Shown piece after piece: positions 34,298 to 43,226 of a stretch of DNA of 64,000 nt. Below the pieces are notes generated by a model. That model was given only the letters and a program-made list of their open reading frames with translations, did no database searches and was not told where the DNA came from. Origin of the DNA: Bradyrhizobium algeriense (GTDB lineage: Bacteria; Pseudomonadota; Alphaproteobacteria; Rhizobiales; Xanthobacteraceae); the NCBI RefSeq assembly GCF_003062295.1, contig NZ_PYCN01000008.1:124001-188000 (forward strand), written 5' to 3'. Numbering within the stretch: position 1 is the first letter of the stretch; every line of letters starts with the position of its first letter. Position numbers and translations under genes: made by a program.

Positions 34298-35524
34298 ATG
34301 TCCTCGACGATGCCGGTAGGCGCCCGCGATCTGCTCAGGTACGCCCCGTTCCTGTTCTTCCTGTTGTCGCGCAGCCTGTCGCGCTTCGCCAGCCAGATCG
34401 CGGCGGTGGCGATCGGCTGGCAGATCTACGACATCACCGGCAGCGCCTTCGATCTCGGCATGGTCGGGCTGGTGCAATTCCTGCCCACGGCGCTGCTTGT
34501 TTTCGTCGCCGGCCACGCCGCCGACCGGTTTGAGCGCAAGCGCGTGGTGCAGCTTTGCCAGCTCGCGGAAGCGGCGACGGCGCTGTTTCTGGCCGTCAGC
34601 ACCTTTGCCGGCTGGCTCACCGTGACGCAGATATTCATCGCCACCTTCGTGATCGGGATTGCCGGCGCCTTCGAAAGCCCCGCCACGGCCGCGCTGCTAC
34701 CGCTGATAACGCCAAAGGGCTCGCTGCAGCGCGCGACCGCGATCTCCTCCGGCGCCGCCCAGGTCGCGACCATCACGGGACCTGCGCTCGGCGGTTTGGC
34801 CTACGTGCTGACGCCGAGCCTGCCGTATTTCGTCATTGTCGTATTCTGGCTGGTGGGCGCGGTCCTGACCGGCTTTATCCACATCGCGAAGCAGGAGCCT
34901 TCGAAAGCGGAGAGTGTGGTTGCAGACGACATCTTCGCCGGCGTCCGTTTCATCCGCAACAACCCGGCAATCCTCGGCACCATCTCGCTCGACCTGTTCG
35001 CCGTGCTGCTCGGCGGCGTCACGGCGCTGCTGCCGATCTATGCGCGTGACATTCTCGAAACGGGCCCGCTGGGTCTCGGCATCCTGCGCGCCGCGCCCGC
35101 GGTCGGGGCGCTGCTGATGACGATCGTGCTGGCGCGCTACGTTATCAACCGACATATCGGATTGCGGATGTTTCAGGCCGTGATCGTGTTTGGCGCGGCG
35201 ACGGTGATATTCGCCCTCTCGCAGTGGATGTGGCTGTCGGTGCTGGCGCTGGCGATGCTGGGCGCGGCCGATACGATCAGCGTGGTGATCCGCTTCTCGC
35301 TGGTGCAGCTTTCGACGCCCGACGAGATGCGCGGCCGGGTCGGCGCGGTCAATTTCCTGTTCATCAATGCCTCCAACCAGCTCGGCCAGTTCGAGAGCGG
35401 CGTCACCGCGGCGCTGTTCGGCGTCGTGCCGGCCGCCGTACTCGGTGGCGTCGGCACGATCGCGATCGCGCTGCTGTGGATGAAGCTGTTTCCGTCGCTG
35501 CGGAAGGTGGAGCGGCTGGAGTAG
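34298..35524 (+). CDS. MFS transporter, EntS-like
   Basis: 408 residues from ATG 34298; a TTG two codons earlier is possible. Twelve hydrophobic segments are visible. The loop between helices 2 and 3 has GHAADRFERKRVVQL, the MFS G-x-x-x-D-R-x-x-R-R signature, and SLSRFASQIAAVAIGWQIYDITGSAFDLGMVGL is typical of the EntS/MFS_3 subgroup. Members export siderophores or drugs. It is divergent from the nucleoside transporter with 112 bases between starts, which must hold both promoters. Confidence 0.9.
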   Translation: MSSTMPVGARDLLRYAPFLFFLLSRSLSRFASQIAAVAIGWQIYDITGSAFDLGMVGLVQFLPTALLVFVAGHAADRFERKRVVQLCQLAEAATALFLAVSTFAGWLTVTQIFIATFVIGIAGAFESPATAALLPLITPKGSLQRATAISSGAAQVATITGPALGGLAYVLTPSLPYFVIVVFWLVGAVLTGFIHIAKQEPSKAESVVADDIFAGVRFIRNNPAILGTISLDLFAVLLGGVTALLPIYARDILETGPLGLGILRAAPAVGALLMTIVLARYVINRHIGLRMFQAVIVFGAATVIFALSQWMWLSVLALAMLGAADTISVVIRFSLVQLSTPDEMRGRVGAVNFLFINASNQLGQFESGVTAALFGVVPAAVLGGVGTIAIALLWMKLFPSLRKVERLE

Positions 35525-35552
35525 GGGTGGTTGTGCTACGATGCCTCAGCAT

Positions 35553-35671
35553 GTCGTCCCTGCGAACGCAGGGACCCATACCGCGTGATCTCGCATGTGA
35601 ACATGATCGGCAGACGTCTCGTAACCCAATCGGCGCCGCGGAGTATGGGTCCCCGCGTTCGCGGGGACGAC
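35553..35671. repeat. Palindromic repeat, GTCGTCCCTGCGAACGCAGGGACCCA type
   Basis: The ends GTCGTCCCTGCGAACGCAGG and CCCCGCGTTCGCGGGGACGA are each hairpins and also pair with one another. It lies between convergent genes. Confidence 0.8.
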
Positions 35672-35685
35672 GGCGGAGGGTTTGT

Positions 35686-36450
35686 CTACCCCCGGCCCAC
35701 AAACGGCATCTTGCTCGCCATGACCGTCATGAACAGCACGTTGGCGTCGAGCGGCAGGCCGGCCATGTAGGCCACGGCATCGCCGACGGCCTTCGCGTCC
35801 ATGCGCGGCTCGTGTTTCATCGTGCCATCGGGCTGCATCACGCCGGGGCCGGCGACCATGCGATCCGTCATCGGCGTCGCCGCGTTGCCGATGTCGACCT
35901 GGCCGACCGCGATATCGTACATGCGGCCGTCGAGATTGGAGGCCTTGGTGAGACCGGTGATCGCGTGCTTGGTCGAGGTGTAGGCGGCAGAGAACGGCCG
36001 CGGCGCGTGCGCCGAGATCGAGCCGTTGTTGATGATGCGGCCGCCGCGCGGGTTCTGGTCCTTCATGATGCGGAAGGCGTGCTGGGTGCACAGGAAGGGG
36101 CCGGTGAGGTTGGTGTTCACCACCGCCTGCCATTGTTCGAGGCTGAGATCCTCGAAATTCACCGGCGGCGCGCCCATGCCGGCATTGTTGAAGAGAACGT
36201 CGAGCCGGCCATAAGTATCCATCACCTTGGCGAACAGGGCTGCGATCGAGCCGGGGTTGGTCATGTCGGCGGACACGCACAGGCTCTTGCCGACATTGTC
36301 GCCGAGCTTTTTGGTTTCTTCCAGCATCTCCATGCGGCGTCCGGCGAGCACCACGGTGAAGCCGGCATTCATCAGCGCCAGCGATGCGGCGCGCCCGACG
36401 CCGGTGCCGGCACCGGTGACGATTGCGATTTTGTTTGTTGCGTCGGCCAT
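35686..36450 (-). CDS. Short-chain dehydrogenase/reductase
   Basis: 254 residues from ATG 36450 (GAGGAAACA before it). The Rossmann motif is TGAGTGVG, NNAG follows, the active-site serine is in NNGSISAHAPRPFSAAYTSTK and the YTSTK supplies Tyr and Lys. It is a cytosolic NAD(P)-dependent oxidoreductase; the substrate is not predictable. Its start is 13 bases from the Anbu stop and both read leftwards, so they are probably co-transcribed, although SDR genes are not a regular part of the Anbu cluster. Confidence 0.93.
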   Translation of the reverse strand: MADATNKIAIVTGAGTGVGRAASLALMNAGFTVVLAGRRMEMLEETKKLGDNVGKSLCVSADMTNPGSIAALFAKVMDTYGRLDVLFNNAGMGAPPVNFEDLSLEQWQAVVNTNLTGPFLCTQHAFRIMKDQNPRGGRIINNGSISAHAPRPFSAAYTSTKHAITGLTKASNLDGRMYDIAVGQVDIGNAATPMTDRMVAGPGVMQPDGTMKHEPRMDAKAVGDAVAYMAGLPLDANVLFMTVMASKMPFVGRG

Positions 36451-36463
36451 TGTTTCCTCGCCT

Positions 36464-37219
36464 TCAGTTTTTTTCTGTTTCGGATTTGTAGGGTGGTCTC
36501 GGAATATTCTGGTGCGCCGCGCGCAGGGCCGCCGACCAGCGCGAGCGCAGGTCGTGGAAATAGGGCTCGCCCGCCTCGATGCGGTGGTTGAGATCGGCCG
36601 CGCAGGCATCCGTGCGCACCACCAGCACGTCGATCGGCAGGCCGACGCCGAGATTGGACCGCATGGTCGAATCCATCGAGATCAGGCCGGTCTTCAGCGC
36701 CTCATACAGTTCGACGTCATAATGCATCGCGCGGTCCAGCACCGGCTTGCCGTATTTGTGCTCGCCGATCTGCAAGTACGGCGTGTCGGTGGTGCATTCG
36801 ATGAAATTGCCGGCGGTGTAGACCATGAACAGCCGCATCCGCGAGCCCTTGATCTGTCCGCCGAACAGGAAGGAAACGTCGAAGGAGACGTCTTCGGATC
36901 GCAGCGCCGGGCCTTCGGTGGCGTGGACCAGGCGGATCGCCCGCCCGATGCGCTGCGCCGCCTGGAACATGGTCGGCGCGTTCATCAGCGTCTCGACCTC
37001 ACCGGTGTCGGGGTCTTCGACCCCTTCCGTCAATGTCGACAGCACCGACTGGCTGATCGCCAGATTGCCGGCGCTGGCAATCGCCATGATGCGCTCGCCG
37101 GGCGTGCTGAAAATATGCAGCTTGCGGAAGGTCGAGACGTTGTCGAGGCCGGCATTGGTTCGGGTATCCGCGATCATCACGAGACCGTCCCGCACCAGAA
37201 TTCCGCAACAATAGGTCAT
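36464..37219 (-). CDS. Anbu-type proteasome-like peptidase
   Basis: 251 residues from ATG 37219. After Met removal the N-terminus is TYCCGILVRDGLVMIADTRT: Thr1 would be the N-terminal nucleophile, with Asp17 and Lys32 in the positions of the proteasome active site. MAIASAGNLAISQ and YTAGNFIECTTDTPYLQIGEHKYGKPVLDR are typical of Anbu (ancestral beta subunit, also called proteasome-type protease). Published Anbu structures show open helical rings; substrates are not known. Its usual partners lie about 2.4 kb away at 39654-43005, beyond two genes on the other strand. Confidence 0.93.
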   Translation of the reverse strand: MTYCCGILVRDGLVMIADTRTNAGLDNVSTFRKLHIFSTPGERIMAIASAGNLAISQSVLSTLTEGVEDPDTGEVETLMNAPTMFQAAQRIGRAIRLVHATEGPALRSEDVSFDVSFLFGGQIKGSRMRLFMVYTAGNFIECTTDTPYLQIGEHKYGKPVLDRAMHYDVELYEALKTGLISMDSTMRSNLGVGLPIDVLVVRTDACAADLNHRIEAGEPYFHDLRSRWSAALRAAHQNIPRPPYKSETEKN

Positions 37220-37260
37220 TCCAAGTCCTCGAACGCGACTGATTTTTCGGCCCAAACCAT

Positions 37261-37361
37261 AGCGTTTTCGAGCGAAGTGGGCACCGGTTCGCATGAAGAA
37301 AACGCGTCAAACAAGACACTAGAGCCCGGTTCTGACGCAATCAGAACCGACGAGGCTCTAG
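37261..37361. repeat. Palindromic repeat, family C
   Basis: AGCGTTTTCGAGCGAAGTGG at the left is shared with 14069-14157; the hairpin GGTTCTGA-CGCAA-TCAGAACC and outer AGAGCCC/GAGGCTCT arms follow. It occupies the divergent promoter gap between Anbu and the Sel1-type gene. Confidence 0.85.
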
Positions 37362-37450
37362 TAGCCAATTTCGATGGGGCATCCAACCCCAATTCCCGTG
37401 ACGCGGCATGCGCCGGGCGGGTAAAACCGCAGGGAGGGTGGGGGAAGGGC

Positions 37451-37837
37451 ATGCAGAAGTCCGCTCTGATCGGCACGATCGTGGCCGCGTTGTTCCTGGG
37501 CAGCGCCAATGCGATGGCAGGCCCCTGGGAAGACGGCATGGTGGCCTATAACCGCGGCGACTATGTGCCAGCGATCCGGCTGTTCCGTCCGCTGGCGGAA
37601 GCGGGCAATCCGAAGGCGCAAACCCAGATTGGAACGATGTACCGCAGGGGCGAGGGCGTGACGTCCAGCCCGACCCGCGCCTTCATGTGGTTCAGTGTCG
37701 CCGCCAAGCGCGGAGATGCCAAGGCGAAGGCTGTTCTCCGTGACGTCTCCAGGAAAATGACGCCCGCCGAAATGTCGCAGGCCTCGCAGATGGCGCTGGC
37801 CTGCGAGGCTTCGAACTACCGATACTGCGAGTATTGA
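37451..37837 (+). CDS. Exported Sel1-repeat protein
   Basis: 128 residues. A signal peptide (MQKSALIGTIVAALFLGSANAMA) is followed by two to three Sel1/TPR-like repeats: GPWEDGMVAYNRGDYVPAIRLFRPLAEAGNPKAQTQIGTMYRRGEGV and SPTRAFMWFSVAAKRGDAKAKAVLRDVSRKM. Such repeats mediate protein contacts, here in the periplasm. It is on the opposite strand to, and between, the two halves of the Anbu cluster. Confidence 0.85.
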   Translation: MQKSALIGTIVAALFLGSANAMAGPWEDGMVAYNRGDYVPAIRLFRPLAEAGNPKAQTQIGTMYRRGEGVTSSPTRAFMWFSVAAKRGDAKAKAVLRDVSRKMTPAEMSQASQMALACEASNYRYCEY

Positions 37838-37899
37838 TTAAGCTGGCGGCCTCCGGCAGTCTGGCTGTTCGACAAGAACAAAAAGATTGGGAGGCCACC

Positions 37900-39510
37900 A
37901 TGCGCGCCATGCGGTCGTCATTCAAACCAGCCGCGTCCATCGCGCTCCTTTGCGTTGCAATGGTGGCCGCGTTCCCAGCTGCCGCGCAGAAAAAAGGCGG
38001 CACGCTCCGGCTCTATCACAACGACAATCCGCCTTCGACGTCGCTGCACGAGGAAGCGACGATTGCCTCGGTGACGCCGTTTGCCGCGATCTTCAACAAT
38101 CTCGTGGTGTTCGATCCCGCAAAGGTCCACGAAAGCATCGATACCGTCATCCCCGATCTGGCCGAAAGCTGGTCGTGGGATTCCACCAATACAAAATTGA
38201 CCTTCAAGCTTCGGCAGGGGGTGAAATGGCACGACGGCCAGCCGCTCACGGCCAAGGACGTGCAGTGCACCTGGCGGATGCTGATCGGCAAGACCGAGAC
38301 CCAGGACTTCAAGCGCAATCCGCGAAAAGTCTGGTACACGAAGCTGCAGGACGTCAGCGTCAACGGCGATTACGAGGCGATTTTTGAGCTGAGCGAGCCG
38401 CAGCCGAGCCTGCCGGTGTTGCTCGCGAGCGCGTTTTCGCCGGTCTATCCCTGCCATGTGCCGCAGCAGGTGATGCGCACCAAGCCTGTTGGCACGGGGC
38501 CGTTCAAATTCGTCGAATTCAAGCGCGGCGAACAGGTTCGCCTCGTGCGTAATCCCGATTACTGGAAGAAGGATCGGCCTTATCTGGACGAGATCACCTT
38601 CCGGATGATCGACAGCCGCGCCACGCGCATGCTGGCGTTCGCCACCGGCGACTACGACATCACCTTTCCTTCCGACGTCAGCATTCCCTTGATGAAGGAC
38701 ATCAAGGCACGCGCGCCGAACGCGATCTGCGAGACGACGGCCACGGGAACGCAGATCAATTTGATGGTCAATCGCGTCAATCCGCCGTTCGACAACCCGG
38801 ACATTCGAAAAGCCATGTCGCTGACGCTGGACCGCAAACCCTTCAACACCATCCTGATGGAGGGGATGGCGCGGATGGGCGGGGCGATGCTGGCCAAGCC
38901 CGAAGGCGAGTGGGGCATGCCGCCGGAAATGGTGACTTCGCTGACCGGCTACGGTCCGGATACCGAGAAGAACATCGCCGAGGCGCAGGCGATCATGCAG
39001 AAGCTCGGCTACAGCGATGCAAAACCGCTGCAGATCAAGATCCAGACCCGCAACCTGCCGACCTATCGCGATCCCGCCGTGATCCTGACCGACCAGCTCA
39101 AGAAGATCTACATTGTCGGCGAACTCGACATTCTCGACACGCCCCGCTGGTACGCTCGGCTGGCAAAGAAGGATTACACGATCGGACTGAACGTGACCGG
39201 CGTCAGCGTCGACGACCCCGACGGCAATATCGTCGAGAACTATTCCTGCAAGTCGGAGCGCAACTACACCCAGTATTGCAACGCCGAGGTCGACCGGTTG
39301 CTGGCCGCGCAATCGAGTGAGCTCGACAGGGAAAAACGCAGGAAAATGGTCTGGGACATCGAGCGGCTGCTGGTCGAGGATGCCGCGCGGCCGATCATCC
39401 TGCACAGTTCGGCCGCCAACTGTTGGCAGCCCCATGTGAAGAGCTTCCGGCCGCACGACAACAGCCAGTACAACAATCTGCGGTTCGAGGATGTGTGGTT
39501 GGATCGGTGA
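37900..39510 (+). CDS. ABC transporter solute-binding protein, family 5
   Basis: 536 residues from ATG 37900 (GGGAGGCCACC before it). A signal peptide (SFKPAASIALLCVAMVAAFPAAAQ) leads to a DppA/OppA-type protein: KKGGTLRLYHNDNPPSTSLHEEA, FKLRQGVKWHDGQPLTAKDV, PVGTGPFKFVEFKRGEQVRLVRNPDYWKKDRPYLDEI and DRKPFNTILMEGMA. It binds peptides or other large solutes in the periplasm. No permease genes follow, so it must work with membrane subunits encoded elsewhere. Confidence 0.94.
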   Translation: MRAMRSSFKPAASIALLCVAMVAAFPAAAQKKGGTLRLYHNDNPPSTSLHEEATIASVTPFAAIFNNLVVFDPAKVHESIDTVIPDLAESWSWDSTNTKLTFKLRQGVKWHDGQPLTAKDVQCTWRMLIGKTETQDFKRNPRKVWYTKLQDVSVNGDYEAIFELSEPQPSLPVLLASAFSPVYPCHVPQQVMRTKPVGTGPFKFVEFKRGEQVRLVRNPDYWKKDRPYLDEITFRMIDSRATRMLAFATGDYDITFPSDVSIPLMKDIKARAPNAICETTATGTQINLMVNRVNPPFDNPDIRKAMSLTLDRKPFNTILMEGMARMGGAMLAKPEGEWGMPPEMVTSLTGYGPDTEKNIAEAQAIMQKLGYSDAKPLQIKIQTRNLPTYRDPAVILTDQLKKIYIVGELDILDTPRWYARLAKKDYTIGLNVTGVSVDDPDGNIVENYSCKSERNYTQYCNAEVDRLLAAQSSELDREKRRKMVWDIERLLVEDAARPIILHSSAANCWQPHVKSFRPHDNSQYNNLRFEDVWLDR

Positions 39511-39536
39511 TGGCGATATAGGCGCGCTCTATCGCC

Positions 39537-39630
39537 GTCATTGCGAGCGAAGCGAAGCAATCCATGGCGCCACGCGCTTCGTCGCTACGCTCCCTTGCGC
39601 AAACGCTTTGCGTTTGTCGCAGGCAATGAC
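39537..39630. repeat. Palindromic repeat, GTCATTGCGAGCGAAGCGAAGCAATCC type
   Basis: The start GTCATTGCGAGCGAAGCGAA and end GGCAATGAC are partial complements, with CGCAAACGCTTTGCG nested inside. The same left end occurs at 49069-49154. Confidence 0.8.
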
Positions 39631-39653
39631 GGTGATAGGCCTGTGAATAAATC

Positions 39654-40493
39654 CTACTGCGACTGGCTCTGCCACTGGCCCGGCCGCCCGGCCTGTTCGA
39701 CCTTGACCGCGACCGTCAGCGTTTCCGCGCCGCCGCCATAGCGGGTGCCGCGCACCGGTGCGGCGCCGAGGTAGTCGAGCCCGATCGCGACACGGGCATG
39801 GGCGTCGGTGGTGCAGAGGCCGTTGGCGGCATCGAAGCCGATCCAGCCGAGGTCAGGCACGTAGGCTTCTGCCCAGGCATGGCCAGCCTGCTGGTTGACC
39901 GTTCCGTCGGAGCGCAGGAAGTGACCGGAGACGAAGCGCGCCGGAACGCCGCCGGAGCGCGCGCAGGCGATGAAGATGTGGGCGTAGTCCTGGCAGACGC
40001 CGCGCTTGAGCGCGAAAGCTTCCGCCGCCGAGGTGCCTGAATTGGTCGGGTCCTCGTCGAACGTCATGTGCTCGTTGATCTGCACCATCAGCGCATGCAG
40101 GAAGCCGAGCACGTCGCCATCGGACTCCGAGCGCATCTCGCGGGCAAACGTCGCCATCGCCGGATTGACTTCGGTCAGCGAGGTCTGGCGCAGGAACAGG
40201 CCCGGGGGAAAACGCTCGTCGGTGCCGCGCAGCACGCCGCCGGTGTCGTGGGTCTCGACCAGCCCCTCGACACGGATGGTGAGGTCGGCGATCGGCCCGT
40301 GCGTCAAGACATGCGTGACGTTGCCGAACGCGTCCTGATGCATGTCGAGGCGGGAGTCGGTGGAGACGTCGATCTGCCATTCGGCGACATACTGCCCGTC
40401 ATGGCTGCCGGGCGTCATGCGCAAGATCTGGATCACGCCCGAAGCGGGCGGCTCGTAGCGATAGCTGGTGGAATGGGCAATTCGCAGGCGCAT
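39654..40493 (-). CDS. Transglutaminase-like cysteine protease of the Anbu cluster
   Basis: 279 residues. The N-terminal beta domain (RLRIAHSTSYRYEPPASGVIQILRMTP) is typical of bacterial transglutaminase-like proteins. The catalytic triad is visible: Cys167 in RGVCQDYAH, His205 in AGHAWAEAYV and Asp221 in GWIGFDAANG. The family includes peptidases and amide-forming enzymes. With the alpha-E and ATP-grasp genes upstream it forms the standard partner set of Anbu. It is separated from alpha-E by 132 bases that contain repeat 40514-40597. Confidence 0.93.
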   Translation of the reverse strand: MRLRIAHSTSYRYEPPASGVIQILRMTPGSHDGQYVAEWQIDVSTDSRLDMHQDAFGNVTHVLTHGPIADLTIRVEGLVETHDTGGVLRGTDERFPPGLFLRQTSLTEVNPAMATFAREMRSESDGDVLGFLHALMVQINEHMTFDEDPTNSGTSAAEAFALKRGVCQDYAHIFIACARSGGVPARFVSGHFLRSDGTVNQQAGHAWAEAYVPDLGWIGFDAANGLCTTDAHARVAIGLDYLGAAPVRGTRYGGGAETLTVAVKVEQAGRPGQWQSQSQ

Positions 40494-40513
40494 GGCGGAC
40501 CCAGGTTCGGATC

Positions 40514-40597
40514 GTCATGCCCGGGCTCGTCCCGGCCATCCACGTCCTCCGGTTGGCATAGCAAAACGTGGATGGCCGGGACAAGCCCGGCCATGAC
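40514..40597. repeat. Palindromic repeat, GTCATGCCCGGGCTCGTCCCGGCC type
   Basis: GTCATGCCCGGGCTCGTCCC...GGCCATCCACGT pairs with ACGTGGATGGCCGGGACAAG...CCCGGCCATGAC. The right half recurs at 50864-50895. It lies within the operon of Anbu partner genes. Confidence 0.85.
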
Positions 40598-40625
40598 GGT
40601 GTTTTGTTGCGCGCATCCAAAATCT

Positions 40626-41570
40626 CTAAATCAAATACTGCCTGGTGATGATTTCACCGAGCCGCGCATTATCCGAAATGAATTCCTGGATGAACTCATG
40701 GACGCCGTGCTGGAAGATATCGTCCATATGGCTGTGTTCAAGCCGGTTGCGGACGCCGCGGGCGTGGCGCTGGGAGGCGCCCTGGCGGCCATAGGCGACG
40801 CCGATCTGGTCGAGGTTGCGCACCAGATTGCTGTAGCAGCTCGCGAGCGAGCGCGGCAGCGTGTCGTTGAGGATCAGCAGGTCGGCGATCAGCCAGGGTT
40901 TCAGCGTCTCGCGATAGACCCAGTGATAGGCTGTCAGTGCCGACACCGAGCGCAGGATCGAGGTCCACTGGTAGTAATCCAGAGGACCGCCGACATGTTC
41001 CTCCTCCGGCAGCAGCACGTGATACTTCACGTCGAGAATGCGGGCGGTGTTGTCGGCGCGCTCCAGATGCAGGCCGAGGCGCGAGAACCAGTAGGCGTCG
41101 TTGCGCAGCATGGTCCGGTAGGCCGAACCATCGAACCGCAATGAAGTCTCTTGCACGAAACGGAGGAACCTCGCCAGCTCCTCACGGCTCGACGTGCCTT
41201 TGCCCCAGACCTCCTGCAATTCGATCCAGGCGGAGTTGATGGTGTCCCACATCTCCGACGTCAGCGCGGTTCGCACCGAGCGCGAATTCAGCCGCGCCGC
41301 CTCGATGCAGTTCTTGATCGAGGAGGGATTGGCTGGCGAGAACGCCAGATATTCGACGACGTTCTGCTCGGTGGCTTCCTGATAGGTCTCGTAGAAACTC
41401 GCACTGACGCCGGCGGTCAGCAGCGCCGATTCCCACTCATTGGTTTTGCCGATATAGGCGGCGGGCAGGGCTGTGACGCGCAAGGTCGCATCGATGGTGC
41501 GCGCGATATATTCCGCCCGCTCGACGTAGCGGGCCAGCCAGTACAGGTTTTCGGCAGTGCGCGACAGCAT
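40626..41570 (-). CDS. Alpha-E domain protein (DUF403) of the Anbu cluster
   Basis: 314 residues, nearly all helical. MLSRTAENLYWLARYVERAEYIARTIDATLRV is the family signature, and RNDAYWFSRLGLHLERADNTARILDVKYHVLLP repeats the same pattern. The fold is predicted but the chemistry is not; comparative genomics ties it to circularly permuted ATP-grasp ligases and transglutaminase-like proteins in predicted peptide-modifying systems. It starts 16 bases after the ATP-grasp stop, so the two are co-translated. Confidence 0.93.
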   Translation of the reverse strand: MLSRTAENLYWLARYVERAEYIARTIDATLRVTALPAAYIGKTNEWESALLTAGVSASFYETYQEATEQNVVEYLAFSPANPSSIKNCIEAARLNSRSVRTALTSEMWDTINSAWIELQEVWGKGTSSREELARFLRFVQETSLRFDGSAYRTMLRNDAYWFSRLGLHLERADNTARILDVKYHVLLPEEEHVGGPLDYYQWTSILRSVSALTAYHWVYRETLKPWLIADLLILNDTLPRSLASCYSNLVRNLDQIGVAYGRQGASQRHARGVRNRLEHSHMDDIFQHGVHEFIQEFISDNARLGEIITRQYLI

Positions 41571-41586
41571 ACGAAAATTTCGCTCT

Positions 41587-43005
41587 CTATTCGTCCAGTA
41601 TCCAGGTGTCCTTGGTGCCGCCGCCCTGGCTCGAATTGACCACCAGCGAGCCCTCCTTCAGCGCCACCCGCGTCAGGCCGCCCGGCACGATGGTGACGTG
41701 CTGGCTCCCCGTCAGCACGAACGGCCTGAGATCGACATGGCGCGGCGCGAGCCCCGACGCCGTGCAGGTCGGGCAGGTCGACAGCGCCAGCGTCGGCTGG
41801 GCGATAAAGCCTTCGGGCTCGCGCTTGAGCTTGTCACGGAACGCCTCGATCGTCGCTTTGGTCGCGGCGGGGCCGATCAGCATGCCGTAGCCGCCGGAGC
41901 CGTGGACTTCCTTCACGACGAGGTCACCGAGATTGTCGAGCACGTAGGCCAGGTCCTTCGGCTCGCGGCAGCGCCAGGTCTGCACATTCTTCAGGATCGG
42001 CTCTTCGCCGAGATAGAATTTTACGACCTCCGGCATGTAGGAATAGATCGCCTTGTCGTCGGCGATGCCGGTGCCGACCGCGTTGGCCAGCGTGATGTTG
42101 CCGGCGGCATAGGCCGACATCAGGCCGGGCACGCCGAGCGCCGAATCCGGGCGAAAGGTGAGGGGGTCGAGGAAATCGTCGTCGACGCGGCGGTAGATCA
42201 CGTCGACGCGCTTCAGCCCCTCGGTGGTGCGCATGAACACCTCATCGTTCTTGACGACGAGGTCGCGGCCCTCGACCAGCTCGATCCCCAATTTGTCGGC
42301 GAGGAAGGAGTGTTCGTAATAGGCGGAATTGTAGACGCCGGGTGTCATCAGCGCGACCGTCGGCTCCGCCGAGGCCGAGAGCGGCGCCACCGAGCGCAAC
42401 GCCGACAGCAGTTCGTCGGGATATCGTTCCACCGGTGCGACGCGGTGGCGGGCGAACAGGTCCGGAAACAGCCGCATCATGATTTCGCGGTTTTCCAGCA
42501 TGTAGGACACGCCCGAAGGCGTCCGCGCGTTGTCTTCCAGCACGATGAAATTGTCGGCGTCGACCCGGACGATGTCGATTCCGGCGATGTGCACGTAGAC
42601 GTCGTGCGGCACGCTCTGGCCGTTCATCTCGGGTCGGAACACCGGGTTCTGGAAGATCAGGTCATCGGGAATGATGTTGGCGCGCAGGATGTCGCGGCCA
42701 TGATAGATGTCGCGCAGGAACATGTTGAGCGCGCGGACCCGCTGCTTCAGGCCCTTTTCCAGCAGCGTCCATTCCTTGGACGATATGATCCGCGGGATCA
42801 CGTCGAAGGGGATCAGCCGTTCCTGGGCTTCGGCGTCGCCATAGACGGCGAAGGTGATGCCGATCCGGCGGAACAGCAGTTCCGCTTCCTGGCGGCGATA
42901 TTCGAGGGCGTCGGGAGGCGTCTCCTTCAGCCAGCGGGAGAGCTCCCGATAGGCCGGGCGGAGGTCGCCGCCGGGGCCATTCATCTCATCGAACGCTACT
43001 GCCAT
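41587..43005 (-). CDS. Circularly permuted type 2 ATP-grasp ligase (DUF404/407) of the Anbu cluster
   Basis: 472 residues, full length. Markers are AYRELSRWLKETPPDAL, FDVIPRIISSKEWTLLEKGLKQRVRALNMFLRDIY, VLEDNARTPSGVSYMLENR, YYEHSFLADKLGIELVEGRDL, GVPGLMSAYAAGNITLANAVGTGIADDK, VVKEVHGSGGYGMLIG for the nucleotide, and the terminal SSQGGGTKDTWIL. ATP-grasp enzymes join a carboxylate to an amine using ATP; this group is predicted to make a peptide or amide bond on an unknown molecule. It is the first gene of the three-gene partner operon. Confidence 0.95.
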   Translation of the reverse strand: MAVAFDEMNGPGGDLRPAYRELSRWLKETPPDALEYRRQEAELLFRRIGITFAVYGDAEAQERLIPFDVIPRIISSKEWTLLEKGLKQRVRALNMFLRDIYHGRDILRANIIPDDLIFQNPVFRPEMNGQSVPHDVYVHIAGIDIVRVDADNFIVLEDNARTPSGVSYMLENREIMMRLFPDLFARHRVAPVERYPDELLSALRSVAPLSASAEPTVALMTPGVYNSAYYEHSFLADKLGIELVEGRDLVVKNDEVFMRTTEGLKRVDVIYRRVDDDFLDPLTFRPDSALGVPGLMSAYAAGNITLANAVGTGIADDKAIYSYMPEVVKFYLGEEPILKNVQTWRCREPKDLAYVLDNLGDLVVKEVHGSGGYGMLIGPAATKATIEAFRDKLKREPEGFIAQPTLALSTCPTCTASGLAPRHVDLRPFVLTGSQHVTIVPGGLTRVALKEGSLVVNSSQGGGTKDTWILDE

Positions 43006-43226
43006 AAATCCTGACTATCCCCCAAGTCATTCGACACAGTGCATGACCTGAAGGGATGGTAGCAAGGCTCGGGCCAGCGCGATATGCATTGGCTTGCGGC
43101 ATTTGGTATGGGTAGCCCAGCCGCGCTGCCCTAAAAAAAGGCTGCCGGGTGCTTATTTCGGCAGCAAACCCCCGTGACTTCAATGCGTTGCTTGCGCAAA
43201 AGTACGGGGACAGGTGGGGAGAAGTC

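Noticed and set aside
37918..39456. 512-codon open frame opposite the family 5 binding protein
   Set aside because: Shadow of a clear gene with signal peptide and full motifs on the plus strand.
41557..43014. 485-codon open frame opposite the ATP-grasp gene
   Set aside because: Shadow of a conserved gene; composition dominated by Arg, His and Gly.
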